Numbered from the stretch's first letter, positions 23,821 to 31,788 are shown. The stretch is DNA of 43,465 nt from an uncultured Bacilli bacterium (GCA_934090595.1 CAKOJO010000003.1:1-43465), one strand, 5' to 3'. The notes: generated by a model not told the origin, from the sequence alone. Made by a program: numbers and translations.

Positions 23821-24900
23821 TTATTCAACAGTTAATTGATATGGTGATTCCGAAGTTCCATTTCCACTTAAAATCTTCACGTTAGATGACAGATAAAGGA
23901 CTGGGCAGACCGCATACTCACCTTCGTTGACGCGGTCGCTGATGAGGTAGATGCCATTGACAAGGCCATCCGAGCGCACACTGAAAGCGTTGCAGTAATG
24001 GTCTGAAATTTGCGGAAGCAACCATGTATCTGCACTTTTATATAACCAATTATTTGTTGTTTTACAATTTGCAGAGTTACCATAATTATATAAGTTGCTT
24101 GTACATTCTTTTGATGCTGCATATCCATAATCACTTGCATACATTATTGCTATTTTTTTAGAAGGATCATTTTGCATTATTGGATTTGTTTCATAATAAT
24201 ATCTAACTGTATCATTTGCTTTTTTCCTTTCATGTTGCCACATTGCGTCTGTTGTTGTATCTGAACTAGTACCTCCTCCGAGATAATATTTTGCTGTCCC
24301 TATCATACTTTTTGCATCACTCGTTAATGTATTATAATAATCATTATTTAAATATGTGTTTAATGTTCCTGTTATCCAATTATTATATGAATTAGTTGTT
24401 GCATCTCGTGTTTCATTCCAATGCATATTTCCTATTGAAATATCTCTTATTATTTTTATTCTATTTTCTACATTACCATCTGTATCTTCAGTAGGTATTA
24501 TTCCTATTATTCTCCATACCTCATTATTAAATGTTACATAGTTATTTACACTTCCCCCACGGTATCTATATTCTGTTGCAAACTTACTATCAACTTGTAA
24601 TGTATCATCTATTTCATGTGTTATTTGTTCAAGTCCATTTTGTCCTACATTTGCTTGAGCAAACTCTAAAGCATAATCTTTCTTTTTAACACTTAGTTTT
24701 AATATATTTTTTGATTCAACACTACTACTCCATCTTGCATAAGAAGTATTTGTATAATTGTAAGAAATAATACCAGTTAATAAAAGCACAAAAACACCTA
24801 TTAATGATAATAGATATTTATTATATTCCTTTACATCTTTAAATAAAGGGTTTACTTTATAAGTATTTTGCCCCCCCCCATACGAATATTTGTTTTTCAT
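23821..24900 (-). CDS. phase-variable, DGR-type lectin-like surface protein 1 (ON)
   Basis: 359 residues. A short cytoplasmic head holds a run of three glycines from a G9 tract. One membrane anchor (about residues 31-52) is followed by an extracellular stalk and a C-type-lectin-like (DUF6273-type) domain from about residue 115 (YRYRGG, FNNEVWRIIGI, TLNTYLNNDYYN, KIAIMYASDYGYA). The C-terminus holds the hypervariable patch between WLLPQ and PVLYLSSNVKI. Codon use in that patch is unlike the rest of the gene: G+C about 54% and runs of codons ending in C. Ribosome site GGAGGTAAAACT. Ligand unknown. The 5' third is almost the same as the copy at 28797. A DGR target is inferred from the patch, not from a neighbouring reverse transcriptase. 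Confidence 0.85.
   Translation of the reverse strand: MKNKYSYGGGQNTYKVNPLFKDVKEYNKYLLSLIGVFVLLLTGIISYNYTNTSYARWSSSVESKNILKLSVKKKDYALEFAQANVGQNGLEQITHEIDDTLQVDSKFATEYRYRGGSVNNYVTFNNEVWRIIGIIPTEDTDGNVENRIKIIRDISIGNMHWNETRDATTNSYNNWITGTLNTYLNNDYYNTLTSDAKSMIGTAKYYLGGGTSSDTTTDAMWQHERKKANDTVRYYYETNPIMQNDPSKKIAIMYASDYGYAASKECTSNLYNYGNSANCKTTNNWLYKSADTWLLPQISDHYCNAFSVRSDGLVNGIYLISDRVNEGEYAVCPVLYLSSNVKILSGNGTSESPYQLTVE
23902..24024 (-). other. putative DGR variable region 1
   Basis: 123 nt, about 54% G+C (hand count 66/123) in a genome near 27%. From WLLPQ, 18 codons align without a gap to 42485-42595. Eight are identical at all three bases, and of the ten that differ seven keep the third base. A run of eight NNC codons (GGC ATC TAC CTC ATC AGC, then GAC CGC) follows GTC AAT. 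This is the pattern left by A-to-N copying of a template rich in AAC and AAT. Confidence 0.75.
24871..24879. repeat. poly-C/G tract of 9, gene in frame
   Basis: Nine C's on the plus strand (nine G's in the coding strand) seven codons after the start. Nine keeps the frame (Gly-Gly-Gly). In a 27% G+C genome such a tract is very unlikely by chance and is the usual substrate of slipped-strand mispairing. Confidence 0.9.
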
Positions 24901-24940
24901 AGTTTTACCTCCATAGTTTCTTATAAGTTAATTCTATAAC

Positions 24941-24968
24941 AAAAATAGTACTTTTTCAAGTACTATTT
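24941..24968 (-). terminator. terminator of the 333-residue protein gene
   Basis: AAATAGTACTT and AAGTACTATTT around a short loop, followed by TTTTTG on the minus strand. It begins within the stop codon. Confidence 0.85.
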
Positions 24969-25965
24969 ATTTCGTTTTTGGTTTACTTAACATATCAAAC
25001 ATATCTTGTTGATATCCATCATCAATAAGTATTGTTTCTTCTTTATTAGATAATTTATATTTTTTATCATCCTTATTCTTATATTCTCTTGCCAAGCCTA
25101 ATAAATCTATATAAGGATCAATTTCATATTTACTTTCAAAATCTTCTTTTAACATATGACTAATACTAGAAATTTTACTTAAATATAAAACAAAATCATC
25201 TTTTGAATACTTATCCTTATATTTGTCTGCATAATAAAGTGCCACCAATCTATATAATAAATGTTTCTTATCCATAACTTTATTAATGGAGTCTATTCCT
25301 TTTACATTATTTGCTTTAAATCTTTCTAATATTTCTTCTTGTTTCATTTGATAAAATGCACTATTTATACACCCAATAGTAGAACCATATCCTTTTTTAT
25401 TACTATAATACTTAGGCAAATAACTATTAAGTACATTAGATAATTCATTTACTTTAAACTTAATAAAATCTTCATCATAAGAATCAAATAACTCTAACTT
25501 CTCTGTTAATATTTTAAGTAAATATTCATTACTATTTAATTGTTCAACATGAGTAAATGGTTTTTTCTTGTATTCATCTTTATATACTTTCTTATAATGT
25601 TCTCCTTGTAATAAAGCATATCTTTTAATGCCAACTTTATCATCATAAAAATCAAGTGATCCTTGATCATTTATATAATCTTCAAGATGCACTAAAAATG
25701 TATAATAATACTCTAAAACAGAAGAAGGCATATACTTATATAAAGAATACTTAGTTGATTTATCAAACATATTATGTAAATCTTTAGAATAATATCCTAA
25801 AAAACCTAAGTTAAAATTACTCTTTATTTCATTAAACATCCTATTACTTTTAATGGTTCTATCGGAGGTAGTTATATACTCATTCTTATAACCAAGCCTA
25901 TCCATTTTATTCATAATATCGTTTTCTTTAGTCTTTAACTTACTTATTATTTCATTTTGAGTCAT
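24967..25965 (-). CDS. hypothetical protein
   Basis: 332 residues, soluble, mainly helical, with many Lys, Tyr and Asp. I find no motif that I can name. Start taken at the ATG at 25965, preceded by AAGGGTGAT; the ten-codon longer frame begins before that site. It lies between surface protein 1 and the repeat region 26044-26188, within the accessory segment. A strain-variable gene is possible but not shown. Confidence 0.6.
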   Translation of the reverse strand: MTQNEIISKLKTKENDIMNKMDRLGYKNEYITTSDRTIKSNRMFNEIKSNFNLGFLGYYSKDLHNMFDKSTKYSLYKYMPSSVLEYYYTFLVHLEDYINDQGSLDFYDDKVGIKRYALLQGEHYKKVYKDEYKKKPFTHVEQLNSNEYLLKILTEKLELFDSYDEDFIKFKVNELSNVLNSYLPKYYSNKKGYGSTIGCINSAFYQMKQEEILERFKANNVKGIDSINKVMDKKHLLYRLVALYYADKYKDKYSKDDFVLYLSKISSISHMLKEDFESKYEIDPYIDLLGLAREYKNKDDKKYKLSNKEETILIDDGYQQDMFDMLSKPKTK

Positions 25966-26043
25966 AATATCACCCTTATATAAATATGATAACATAAAAA
26001 GAGAAGAAAGTATAACTAAAATGTTGTTATTTATAAAGAGTTT

Positions 26044-26088
26044 CTATATAAATGTCTATATAAATGTCTGTATAAATGTCTGTATAAA
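26044..26088. repeat. 12-bp tandem repeat array A
   Basis: Units CTATATAAATGT, CTATATAAATGT, CTGTATAAATGT and a partial CTGTATAAA. Lies in an otherwise gene-free stretch (25966-26225) between the hypothetical gene and the bacteriocin operon. A plus-strand frame through the units reads Ile-Asn-Val-Tyr/Cys repeats but has no ribosome site. Confidence 0.85.
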
Positions 26089-26155
26089 AACTGCTAAAAC
26101 CCTTATAAAATAAGCATATATATGAAAAATAAGTTATATAATTTTAATTCGATGT

Positions 26156-26188
26156 CCATATAAATGTCCATATAAATGTCCATATAAA
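26156..26188. repeat. 12-bp tandem repeat array B
   Basis: Units CCATATAAATGT twice and a partial CCATATAAA. It differs from array A by one base in the unit and leaves through the same A-run. It abuts the terminator of the bacteriocin operon. The two arrays are probably a divergent duplication. Confidence 0.85.
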
Positions 26189-26209
26189 AACCCCACTAAA
26201 AGTGGAGGC
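26186..26209 (-). terminator. terminator of the bacteriocin operon
   Basis: On the minus strand CTCCAC-TTTTA-GTGGGG (one G-T pair) followed by TTTTT. It closes the unit exporter, peptide A, peptide B and the 49-residue protein. Confidence 0.75.
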
Positions 26210-26225
26210 TTTCATAAAGAAAAAA

Positions 26226-26375
26226 CTACATACATAAAAGCTTTCTAATTATTGTTCCATAAATCATACCCATTTTATATACATAGTACATAACTTGCAC
26301 TAATAAGGGAAAAGACAAGATTATTAAAATAGTTTGTATTGTTTTATTCTCTAATTTTTCTTTTAAAACTTGCAT
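26226..26375 (-). CDS. 49-residue membrane protein, candidate bacteriocin immunity
   Basis: A frame of 49 codons that overlaps the end of peptide B by 13 bp. Polar, lysine-rich head (MQVLKEKLENK), then one membrane helix (about 13-33), then a short basic tail (IIRKLLCM). No double-glycine leader, so it is not a third exported peptide. Size, location at the end of the operon and a membrane helix fit a class II bacteriocin immunity protein; this is inference. The ribosome site is weak, which lowers confidence. Confidence 0.5.
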   Translation of the reverse strand: MQVLKEKLENKTIQTILIILSFPLLVQVMYYVYKMGMIYGTIIRKLLCM

Positions 26376-26548
26376 AAGTTCTTACTTTTAATTCTTCTAA
26401 GTGAAGAACCAAATCCTCTTCCTATATCATATATAGTATTAAAAGCTTGTGTAGCATATCTAATAAGCGAAGCAGTTATACTTAAACCACCATAAGTAGT
26501 TTTTAATTCACTACTATTTATGACACTTAAGTGGTCTTGTGTACCCAT
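26363..26548 (-). CDS. two-peptide bacteriocin, peptide B precursor
   Basis: 61 residues. Leader MGTQDHLSVINSSELKTTYGG ends in the Gly-Gly cut site, with hydrophobic residues at the usual leader positions (Leu, Ile, Leu). The mature 40 residues begin LSITASLIRYATQAF, with a small-residue helix and a GRGFG cluster (glycine-zipper type), and end in a basic tail with one Cys. An AGGAG ribosome site lies 6 nt upstream, inside the peptide A gene; the two genes overlap by 35 bp in different frames. Classed as class IIb by layout. Confidence 0.72.
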   Translation of the reverse strand: MGTQDHLSVINSSELKTTYGGLSITASLIRYATQAFNTIYDIGRGFGSSLRRIKSKNLCKF

Positions 26549-26654
26549 CTAATGCTCCTACTCCAAAAATAAATGCCGCTATCGCTCCAATTATTGCCCA
26601 TGCTGATATACCACCAAATGTATTTCTTAATTCTTTATTATTTAATTCATTCAT
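26514..26654 (-). CDS. two-peptide bacteriocin, peptide A precursor
   Basis: 46 residues, easily missed. A short leader MNELNNKELRNTFGG ends in Gly-Gly. The mature part is a strongly hydrophobic helix (ISAWAIIGAIAAFIFGVGALDG) rich in Gly and Ala with GxxxG-like spacing, then a short tail with one Cys. AAGGAGG lies 7 nt before the ATG, within the end of the exporter gene, which it overlaps by 8 bp. Its pairing with peptide B in one transcript suggests the two act together on target membranes. Confidence 0.72.
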   Translation of the reverse strand: MNELNNKELRNTFGGISAWAIIGAIAAFIFGVGALDGYTRPLKCHK

Positions 26655-28686
26655 TTACATTCCTCCTTTTTATTTTATAAACCTTATCAAACAAATCACT
26701 ATTATCTTGTCTATGTGATATTAATATCACAGTTAAATATGGATAATTATTAAAAATATTCTTTAGTATCATTCTTTCTTCTTCGATTGATATTTCATTA
26801 AAACTCTCATCCAAAACCAATATATCTTTTGCTTTTAATAAAGCTCTAGCTATTATTATTTTCTTTCTTTGTCCTGTAGATACATTATTACCATTTTCCT
26901 CTAAAAAAATATTTAAGTAATTATCAGTATTAAATGTCTTATCTAAAAGAGTTGTCTTACAACATAATAATTGCCTATCTTTAGAATTACTTATTAAATT
27001 CAAGTTTTCCTTAATCGTAGTCTGAAAAAGTGTTTCATTTTGACTAACATAAGTTATATTACCTCTTATAAAAGAAAGACTTAAATCATTAATATCAATA
27101 TTATCTATCATAATCTTACCACTGGTAACTTTATGATTTTTAAGAAGTAACCTTATAATCGTAGACTTTCCTATACCAGAATCTCCAGTTATAAAAACAT
27201 TCTCATTTTCTTTTAATCTCAAATTAAGATTACTAATAATAGTTTTATCATTCTTTACATAAGATACATTGTTAAACACTATCTCTCTTATTTTATTAAA
27301 CTTATTATCTGTTTTCTCTTCTTTATTCATTTCTAATATATCTAATACTTTATCTACTGATGTCTTATATATTTTCTTCATTGTAATATTTTCATATACA
27401 CTACTAAGTAAACCAATAAACAAATAAAATATATTGCCTATTAATATAGTACTTGATATACTACCATTTATTGTTTTTACTATAAATACTGATACTATTA
27501 TTACAAGTAAATAAAACATATCTATCAAATAATTATTTATTAAATCAAACTTATAATACTCTTTTAAATAATTCTTATTTTTATCTAAAGTAATACTATT
27601 ATTATTCACTAAATTATCTATTATTTTATTTTCAATACTTAAGTTCTTAATAGTATTAAAAGAAGTTAATGACTCATAAAGATAAGATGAAGTCTTTATT
27701 TTCTTATCTTTTAAAATCTTATAATTTTGGTTAAGTCTTTGCTGATAACTAAGTGAAAGTATCAAAAGAATTATAATAATTATAATAAATATTGCTACAT
27801 AAAATATATTTATAAAAGATATATAGATTAAAATAAAGATAATAAATATTACATCTAAAACAGTAGATATTAGTATTTTACTAATTATATCTTTAAAGTT
27901 TTCTATATCAGATATAAAAGTGGCAATCTCTCCGGATGTTGTTTCAATAAAATAATCATATGGGAGGTATAATAAGTGACTTAAAGTGGTTTTAGTTATT
28001 TCTTCATCTACATTATTATTAATTTCTATTAGCAATTTATTTTTCTGAAAATACATATACATTTTAAATATTGTTATATTTATAAAAACAATAAATACTA
28101 TCAAAAGATAATTAAACGATTTAGTATATCCAGATACAATGGTAGATAAGTAGTAATTAAATGCTAATGAAAAAAGTGAATAAATTATAGATAAAATTAT
28201 ACTCTTAAATATTATCCCTTTGTTTAAAGAGAATATCTTAAGTATTATGTTTTTTAGTCTTACATCCTTAATCTTTTTAAACTTAGTATCAGAAAATATT
28301 ATATACTTATTCGTAGTCATAGAGTTATATACTGACCGGTCTATCTTTTTTAACCCATAACTAGGATCCATTACTAAGATATAATCATCATGAATTTCTA
28401 AGATTACTATAAAATGATACATTTCTTTATCAATTATAGTATGAGCAATACATGGTAAACTCTCTTTCATATTATCAATCTTTGCTGATACACCAAGTGC
28501 GTTAAGTCCAAGAGATTTACTTGATGTAATTAAATCATACATAGATACACCATATTTTTCTTTATTTATTAAAGATGTAAGTGATGCTCTATTAATTCTT
28601 TTGTTATGAAGTAAGAAGATTGTTTGTAAACATGCAATGCCACAGTCATAAGAATTTGTTTGTAAGACATAGTCATATTTTTTCAC
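26647..28686 (-). CDS. peptidase-containing ABC exporter (C39) for the bacteriocin
   Basis: 679 residues. The N-terminal C39 peptidase domain (1-125) cuts leaders after Gly-Gly: Gln9, Cys15 in YDCGIACLQ, His91 in YHFIVI, Asp107 in MDPSYG. About six membrane helices follow (about 155-420), with NYYLSTIVSG in the first. The nucleotide-binding domain has Walker A GDSGIGKST, a variant signature STGQRKK (Thr-Gly instead of Gly-Gly), Walker B ILVLDES and H-loop ILISHR. GTG start with AGAGGTG upstream. It is the first gene of the operon, so exporter and peptides are made together. No separate HlyD-like accessory protein is present. Confidence 0.9.
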   Translation of the reverse strand: MKKYDYVLQTNSYDCGIACLQTIFLLHNKRINRASLTSLINKEKYGVSMYDLITSSKSLGLNALGVSAKIDNMKESLPCIAHTIIDKEMYHFIVILEIHDDYILVMDPSYGLKKIDRSVYNSMTTNKYIIFSDTKFKKIKDVRLKNIILKIFSLNKGIIFKSIILSIIYSLFSLAFNYYLSTIVSGYTKSFNYLLIVFIVFINITIFKMYMYFQKNKLLIEINNNVDEEITKTTLSHLLYLPYDYFIETTSGEIATFISDIENFKDIISKILISTVLDVIFIIFILIYISFINIFYVAIFIIIIIILLILSLSYQQRLNQNYKILKDKKIKTSSYLYESLTSFNTIKNLSIENKIIDNLVNNNSITLDKNKNYLKEYYKFDLINNYLIDMFYLLVIIVSVFIVKTINGSISSTILIGNIFYLFIGLLSSVYENITMKKIYKTSVDKVLDILEMNKEEKTDNKFNKIREIVFNNVSYVKNDKTIISNLNLRLKENENVFITGDSGIGKSTIIRLLLKNHKVTSGKIMIDNIDINDLSLSFIRGNITYVSQNETLFQTTIKENLNLISNSKDRQLLCCKTTLLDKTFNTDNYLNIFLEENGNNVSTGQRKKIIIARALLKAKDILVLDESFNEISIEEERMILKNIFNNYPYLTVILISHRQDNSDLFDKVYKIKRRNVNE

Positions 28687-28751
28687 CTATTATCACCTCT
28701 CATATATATAGAACGCATCCTTTATAACAATTTCCTTACAAAAAATAAAAA

Positions 28752-28776
28752 AAATACGTACTTTACGTATCTTTTT
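28752..28776 (-). terminator. terminator of the second lectin-like gene
   Basis: ATACGTA and TACGTAT around AAG, followed by seven or more T's on the minus strand. It separates this gene from the exporter gene. Confidence 0.8.
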
Positions 28777-28796
28777 TACACATATTTACACTAAGT

Positions 28797-29862
28797 TTAC
28801 ATTATTAATTGATATGGATCAGAACTTGTACCAGTTCCTCCGGATATTCTTACGTTAGATGATAAAGATAAGACTGGATAAACTTTAGGACTATCATAAT
28901 TGACATCGTAGTAGCAACCAGGACCATAATTTGATAGGTAAAATGCACGCATTCCATTATCTGACTCTGGTGTAAGTAACCACATAGTGTAATGTAGCCA
29001 TAACCAAACATTCGGTGGTTTACAGCTTGTGGATCCTATATAATTGTTAAAGTCAACTGTACATTCTTTTAACGTTGCATATCCATAATCACTTGCATAC
29101 ATTATCGCTATTTTTTTACTTGCATCAGTTTGCATTATTGGATTTGTTCCATAATAATAACCTGTTCTATTTGCTTCATTTTTTCTTTCGTATTGCCACA
29201 TTACATCTGATGTTATATTACTTTCACTATATCCTCCAAGATAATACTTAGTTGTACCTATCATATTTTTAGCATCAGTAGTCAATGTATTATAATAATC
29301 ATTATTTAAGTATGTATTTAGTGTTGCTTCTGTCCAGTTATTTGTATGATTTTCATTCCAATATGTACCTTTAATACCATTATCTGCGACAGATTCGTTT
29401 TTTATTATTTTAAATCTATTTTCTACATTACCATCTGTATCTTCAGTTGGTATTATTCCAATTATTCTCCATACCTCATTATTAAATGTTACATAGTTAT
29501 TTACTACTGAGTCTCCTCCACGATATCTATATTCTGTAGCAAATCTTTTATCTACTTGAAGTGTATCATCTATTTCATGTATCACTTCTTCAAGTCCGCC
29601 TGTTCCTACATTATCTTCTGCAAACTTTAAAGCATAATCTTTCTTTTTTGCACTTATTTTCAATATATTTTTAGACTCTATACTACTACTCCACTTTGCA
29701 TATGATGTATTTGTATAATTATAAGAAATAATTCCTGTTAATAAAAGCACAAAAATACCTATTAATGATAATAGATATTTATTATATTCTTTTACATCTT
29801 TAAATAAAGGGTTTATCTTTCTAGGATTTTGCCCCCCCCCCATACGAATTATTGTTTGTCAT
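28797..29862 (-). CDS. phase-variable lectin-like surface protein 2 (OFF by +1 in G10)
   Basis: Paralog of the protein at 23821 (same anchor, stalk and lectin-like domain). The ribosome site GGAGGT serves the ATG at 29862, as in the other copy. But this copy has ten G's where the other has nine, so translation runs M-T-N-N-N-S-Y-G-G-G-A-K-S and stops at TAG. The intact frame (348 codons) can be entered only from an ATG at 29843 that has no ribosome site. I therefore call it switched off in this sequence. The C-terminal domain is complete. Its variable part (between WLLTP and PVLSLSS) is AT-rich, unlike copies 1 and 3. A homopolymer reading error could mimic this. Confidence 0.8.
29832..29841. 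repeat. poly-C/G tract of 10, gene out of frame
   Basis: Ten C's on the plus strand, at the same codon position as the nine in the first lectin-like gene. One base more shifts the frame. Loss of one G would restore it. Confidence 0.88.
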
Positions 29863-29878
29863 ATTTTTACCTCCATCT

Positions 29879-30925
29879 TTAAAACAATCTCAATATATCA
29901 TTAAATGTCACATATAACATCAATAATATTAATAGAATAAATCCTATTGAATGAATTGTATTTTCTACTTTAGGATCTACTGGACTACCTTTAATCTTTT
30001 CAATTAATAAGAATAATATTCTTCCTCCATCAAATGCTGGTAATGGTAATAAGTTAATTACTCCAACATTTATACTTAGAAGTGCCATTAAATATATCAA
30101 AGCCACTAATCCTTGTTTACTCATTTGTCCCACAACTGAATATATTCCAACTGGACCACTTAATTGATTAACTGATACTCCACCAGTGAATAATTTACCT
30201 AAAACAATATACATTTGTTTAAATATTGCTAGTCCTTCGTTTATACCATACTTTATAGCATTACCAAGTCCATGATGGGTTTCACTTCCCATCACTATAC
30301 CTACAATATATCTTTCACTCTTATCGCTTGCTATTTCTTTTATTGGTTTAACTTGATATGTTCTTATAGTTCCATCTTGTTTTTCTACTTCAAACTCTAC
30401 TGTATTATTTAAATCTTCAAGTGCTAAATATAATGATATATCATCTTTATAAGTAACTTTATGATCATTTATTCTTAATACTTTATCATTAGCTTCAATT
30501 CCCGCGATAGCAGCAGGATAATTATCTGCTACTTCAGTAATTATAGGTTCCGTACTAGGTGATCCAAATATTAAACCAGATATAATTAATATTAAAAATG
30601 CAAATATAAAATTAAATCCTACTCCCATGAACATTACTAAAAATCTTTGCCATGGTTTCTTATCTTGAAGATTACTTCCTTTGTGTTCTTTTAACTTTTC
30701 AGGATCAACTTCTTCTCCCGCTAGAGAAACAAAACCACCAATTGGAATTAATCTTATTGAATACTTCGTCTTGTCCTTTGCAATTTTTTGAATAACTTTG
30801 GGACCCATTCCTATAGAAAATTCATATACATGGACTCCCACTAACTTAGCAAATAAGAAATGTCCCCCTTCATGTACTAAAACTATAATACCTAAAATAA
30901 ATATAAATAATATTAATGTCAACAT
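29879..30925 (-). CDS. rseP: site-2 metalloprotease RseP (RIP family)
   Basis: Intramembrane protease that cleaves anti-sigma factors and leftover signal peptides. Zinc site HEGGHF in the first membrane helix, one PDZ-like domain in the middle (about 120-200, with ANDKVLRIN), and the C-terminal NLLPLPAFDGGRI motif. 348 residues, one PDZ domain as in Gram-positives. It follows cdsA by 11 bp, the usual order. Start ATG at 30925 with AGGAGG upstream. Confidence 0.94.
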   Translation of the reverse strand: MLTLILFIFILGIIVLVHEGGHFLFAKLVGVHVYEFSIGMGPKVIQKIAKDKTKYSIRLIPIGGFVSLAGEEVDPEKLKEHKGSNLQDKKPWQRFLVMFMGVGFNFIFAFLILIISGLIFGSPSTEPIITEVADNYPAAIAGIEANDKVLRINDHKVTYKDDISLYLALEDLNNTVEFEVEKQDGTIRTYQVKPIKEIASDKSERYIVGIVMGSETHHGLGNAIKYGINEGLAIFKQMYIVLGKLFTGGVSVNQLSGPVGIYSVVGQMSKQGLVALIYLMALLSINVGVINLLPLPAFDGGRILFLLIEKIKGSPVDPKVENTIHSIGFILLILLMLYVTFNDILRLF

Positions 30926-30936
30926 ATTAAGCCTCC

Positions 30937-31737
30937 TTATAAAATGTTCATAAATAATATAAATGTAAGTGCTACAAATATTAAACTGTCTAATCTATCA
31001 AGTATACCACCATGACCAGGTATAATATTTGAATAGTCTTTTACTTTATAATATCTTTTTATACTTGAAAATACTAAATCACCAAGTTGTCCTACAACTG
31101 AGAGTAACAATGTTATTAAGACTACTACTAGTATATTCTCATTTGTAGTAATTATAAGATCATAAAACATAACAGGTATAATAGTGCCCACTAAACTACC
31201 TATTACTGCACCTTCAACTGTTTTGTTTGGGCTAATCTTAGGACAAAGCTTGTGTCTTCCTATCAAATTACCTCCAGCATAAGCAAAAGTATCAGTCATA
31301 ACAGTTATTAATGCTAAATATATAATATAAACTACACCTGTATTTTCAATTAATATGAATGTATTAAAAGATATTGCTAAGAATAAAGTTGATGCCATTA
31401 AATATAATGCATCCTTTATATTATATTTTTCATTATTATTTATTAATACTAATGGTAATAAAAATACTAAGAAAAGTATTATAAATATTTGATATGTTAA
31501 TGAATAATCTATAAAATAATAATTATTTCCAAATGCTATTAAAAATATAACAAATAAATATGAAATAACTTCCATTACTATTGGTATATCACTTTCTTTT
31601 TTTCTTAAATCAATTAATTCTTTTAATCCAAGTATTGCAAGTGCTATTGCAAGCACTTTAAATGGTAAGCCTCCCATCAATACAAGGGGTATAATTACTA
31701 ATATCATTACTATTGCACTAATTATTCTTGTTTTCAA
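30937..31737 (-). CDS. cdsA: phosphatidate cytidylyltransferase
   Basis: Makes CDP-diacylglycerol from CTP and phosphatidate, the branch point of phospholipid synthesis. About seven membrane helices and the family signature near the C-terminus, GHGGILDRLDSLIF, after the ISPNKTVEGA motif. 266 residues with a TTG start at 31737 that follows AGGATGTGAT; the longer ATG frame adds 16 codons including the ribosome site. Part of the operon with the 144-residue protein upstream. Confidence 0.95.
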   Translation of the reverse strand: MKTRIISAIVMILVIIPLVLMGGLPFKVLAIALAILGLKELIDLRKKESDIPIVMEVISYLFVIFLIAFGNNYYFIDYSLTYQIFIILFLVFLLPLVLINNNEKYNIKDALYLMASTLFLAISFNTFILIENTGVVYIIYLALITVMTDTFAYAGGNLIGRHKLCPKISPNKTVEGAVIGSLVGTIIPVMFYDLIITTNENILVVVLITLLLSVVGQLGDLVFSSIKRYYKVKDYSNIIPGHGGILDRLDSLIFVALTFILFMNIL

Positions 31738-31788
31738 ATTATCACATCCTAGAACAATTATATAAAATATATAAAAAAAAAGCAATAA

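Noticed and set aside
23881..24024. GC-rich patch as contamination or a recent insertion from a GC-rich organism
   Set aside because: It stays in frame, is bounded by family-conserved residues on both sides, and has a partner with identical framework codons in protein 3. Directed mutagenesis explains it better.
26044..26188. 12-bp arrays as a CRISPR
   Set aside because: Units are too short, directly adjacent without spacers, and no cas gene is present.
26041..26220. Ile-Asn-Val repeat peptides encoded by the arrays on the plus strand
   Set aside because: The frames are short and have no ribosome site. They may be decayed coding repeats but cannot be called genes.
29841..29843. ATG at 29843 as the real start of surface protein 2
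   Set aside because: It has no ribosome site and overlaps the G tract. The paralog's start with GGAGG corresponds to 29862.
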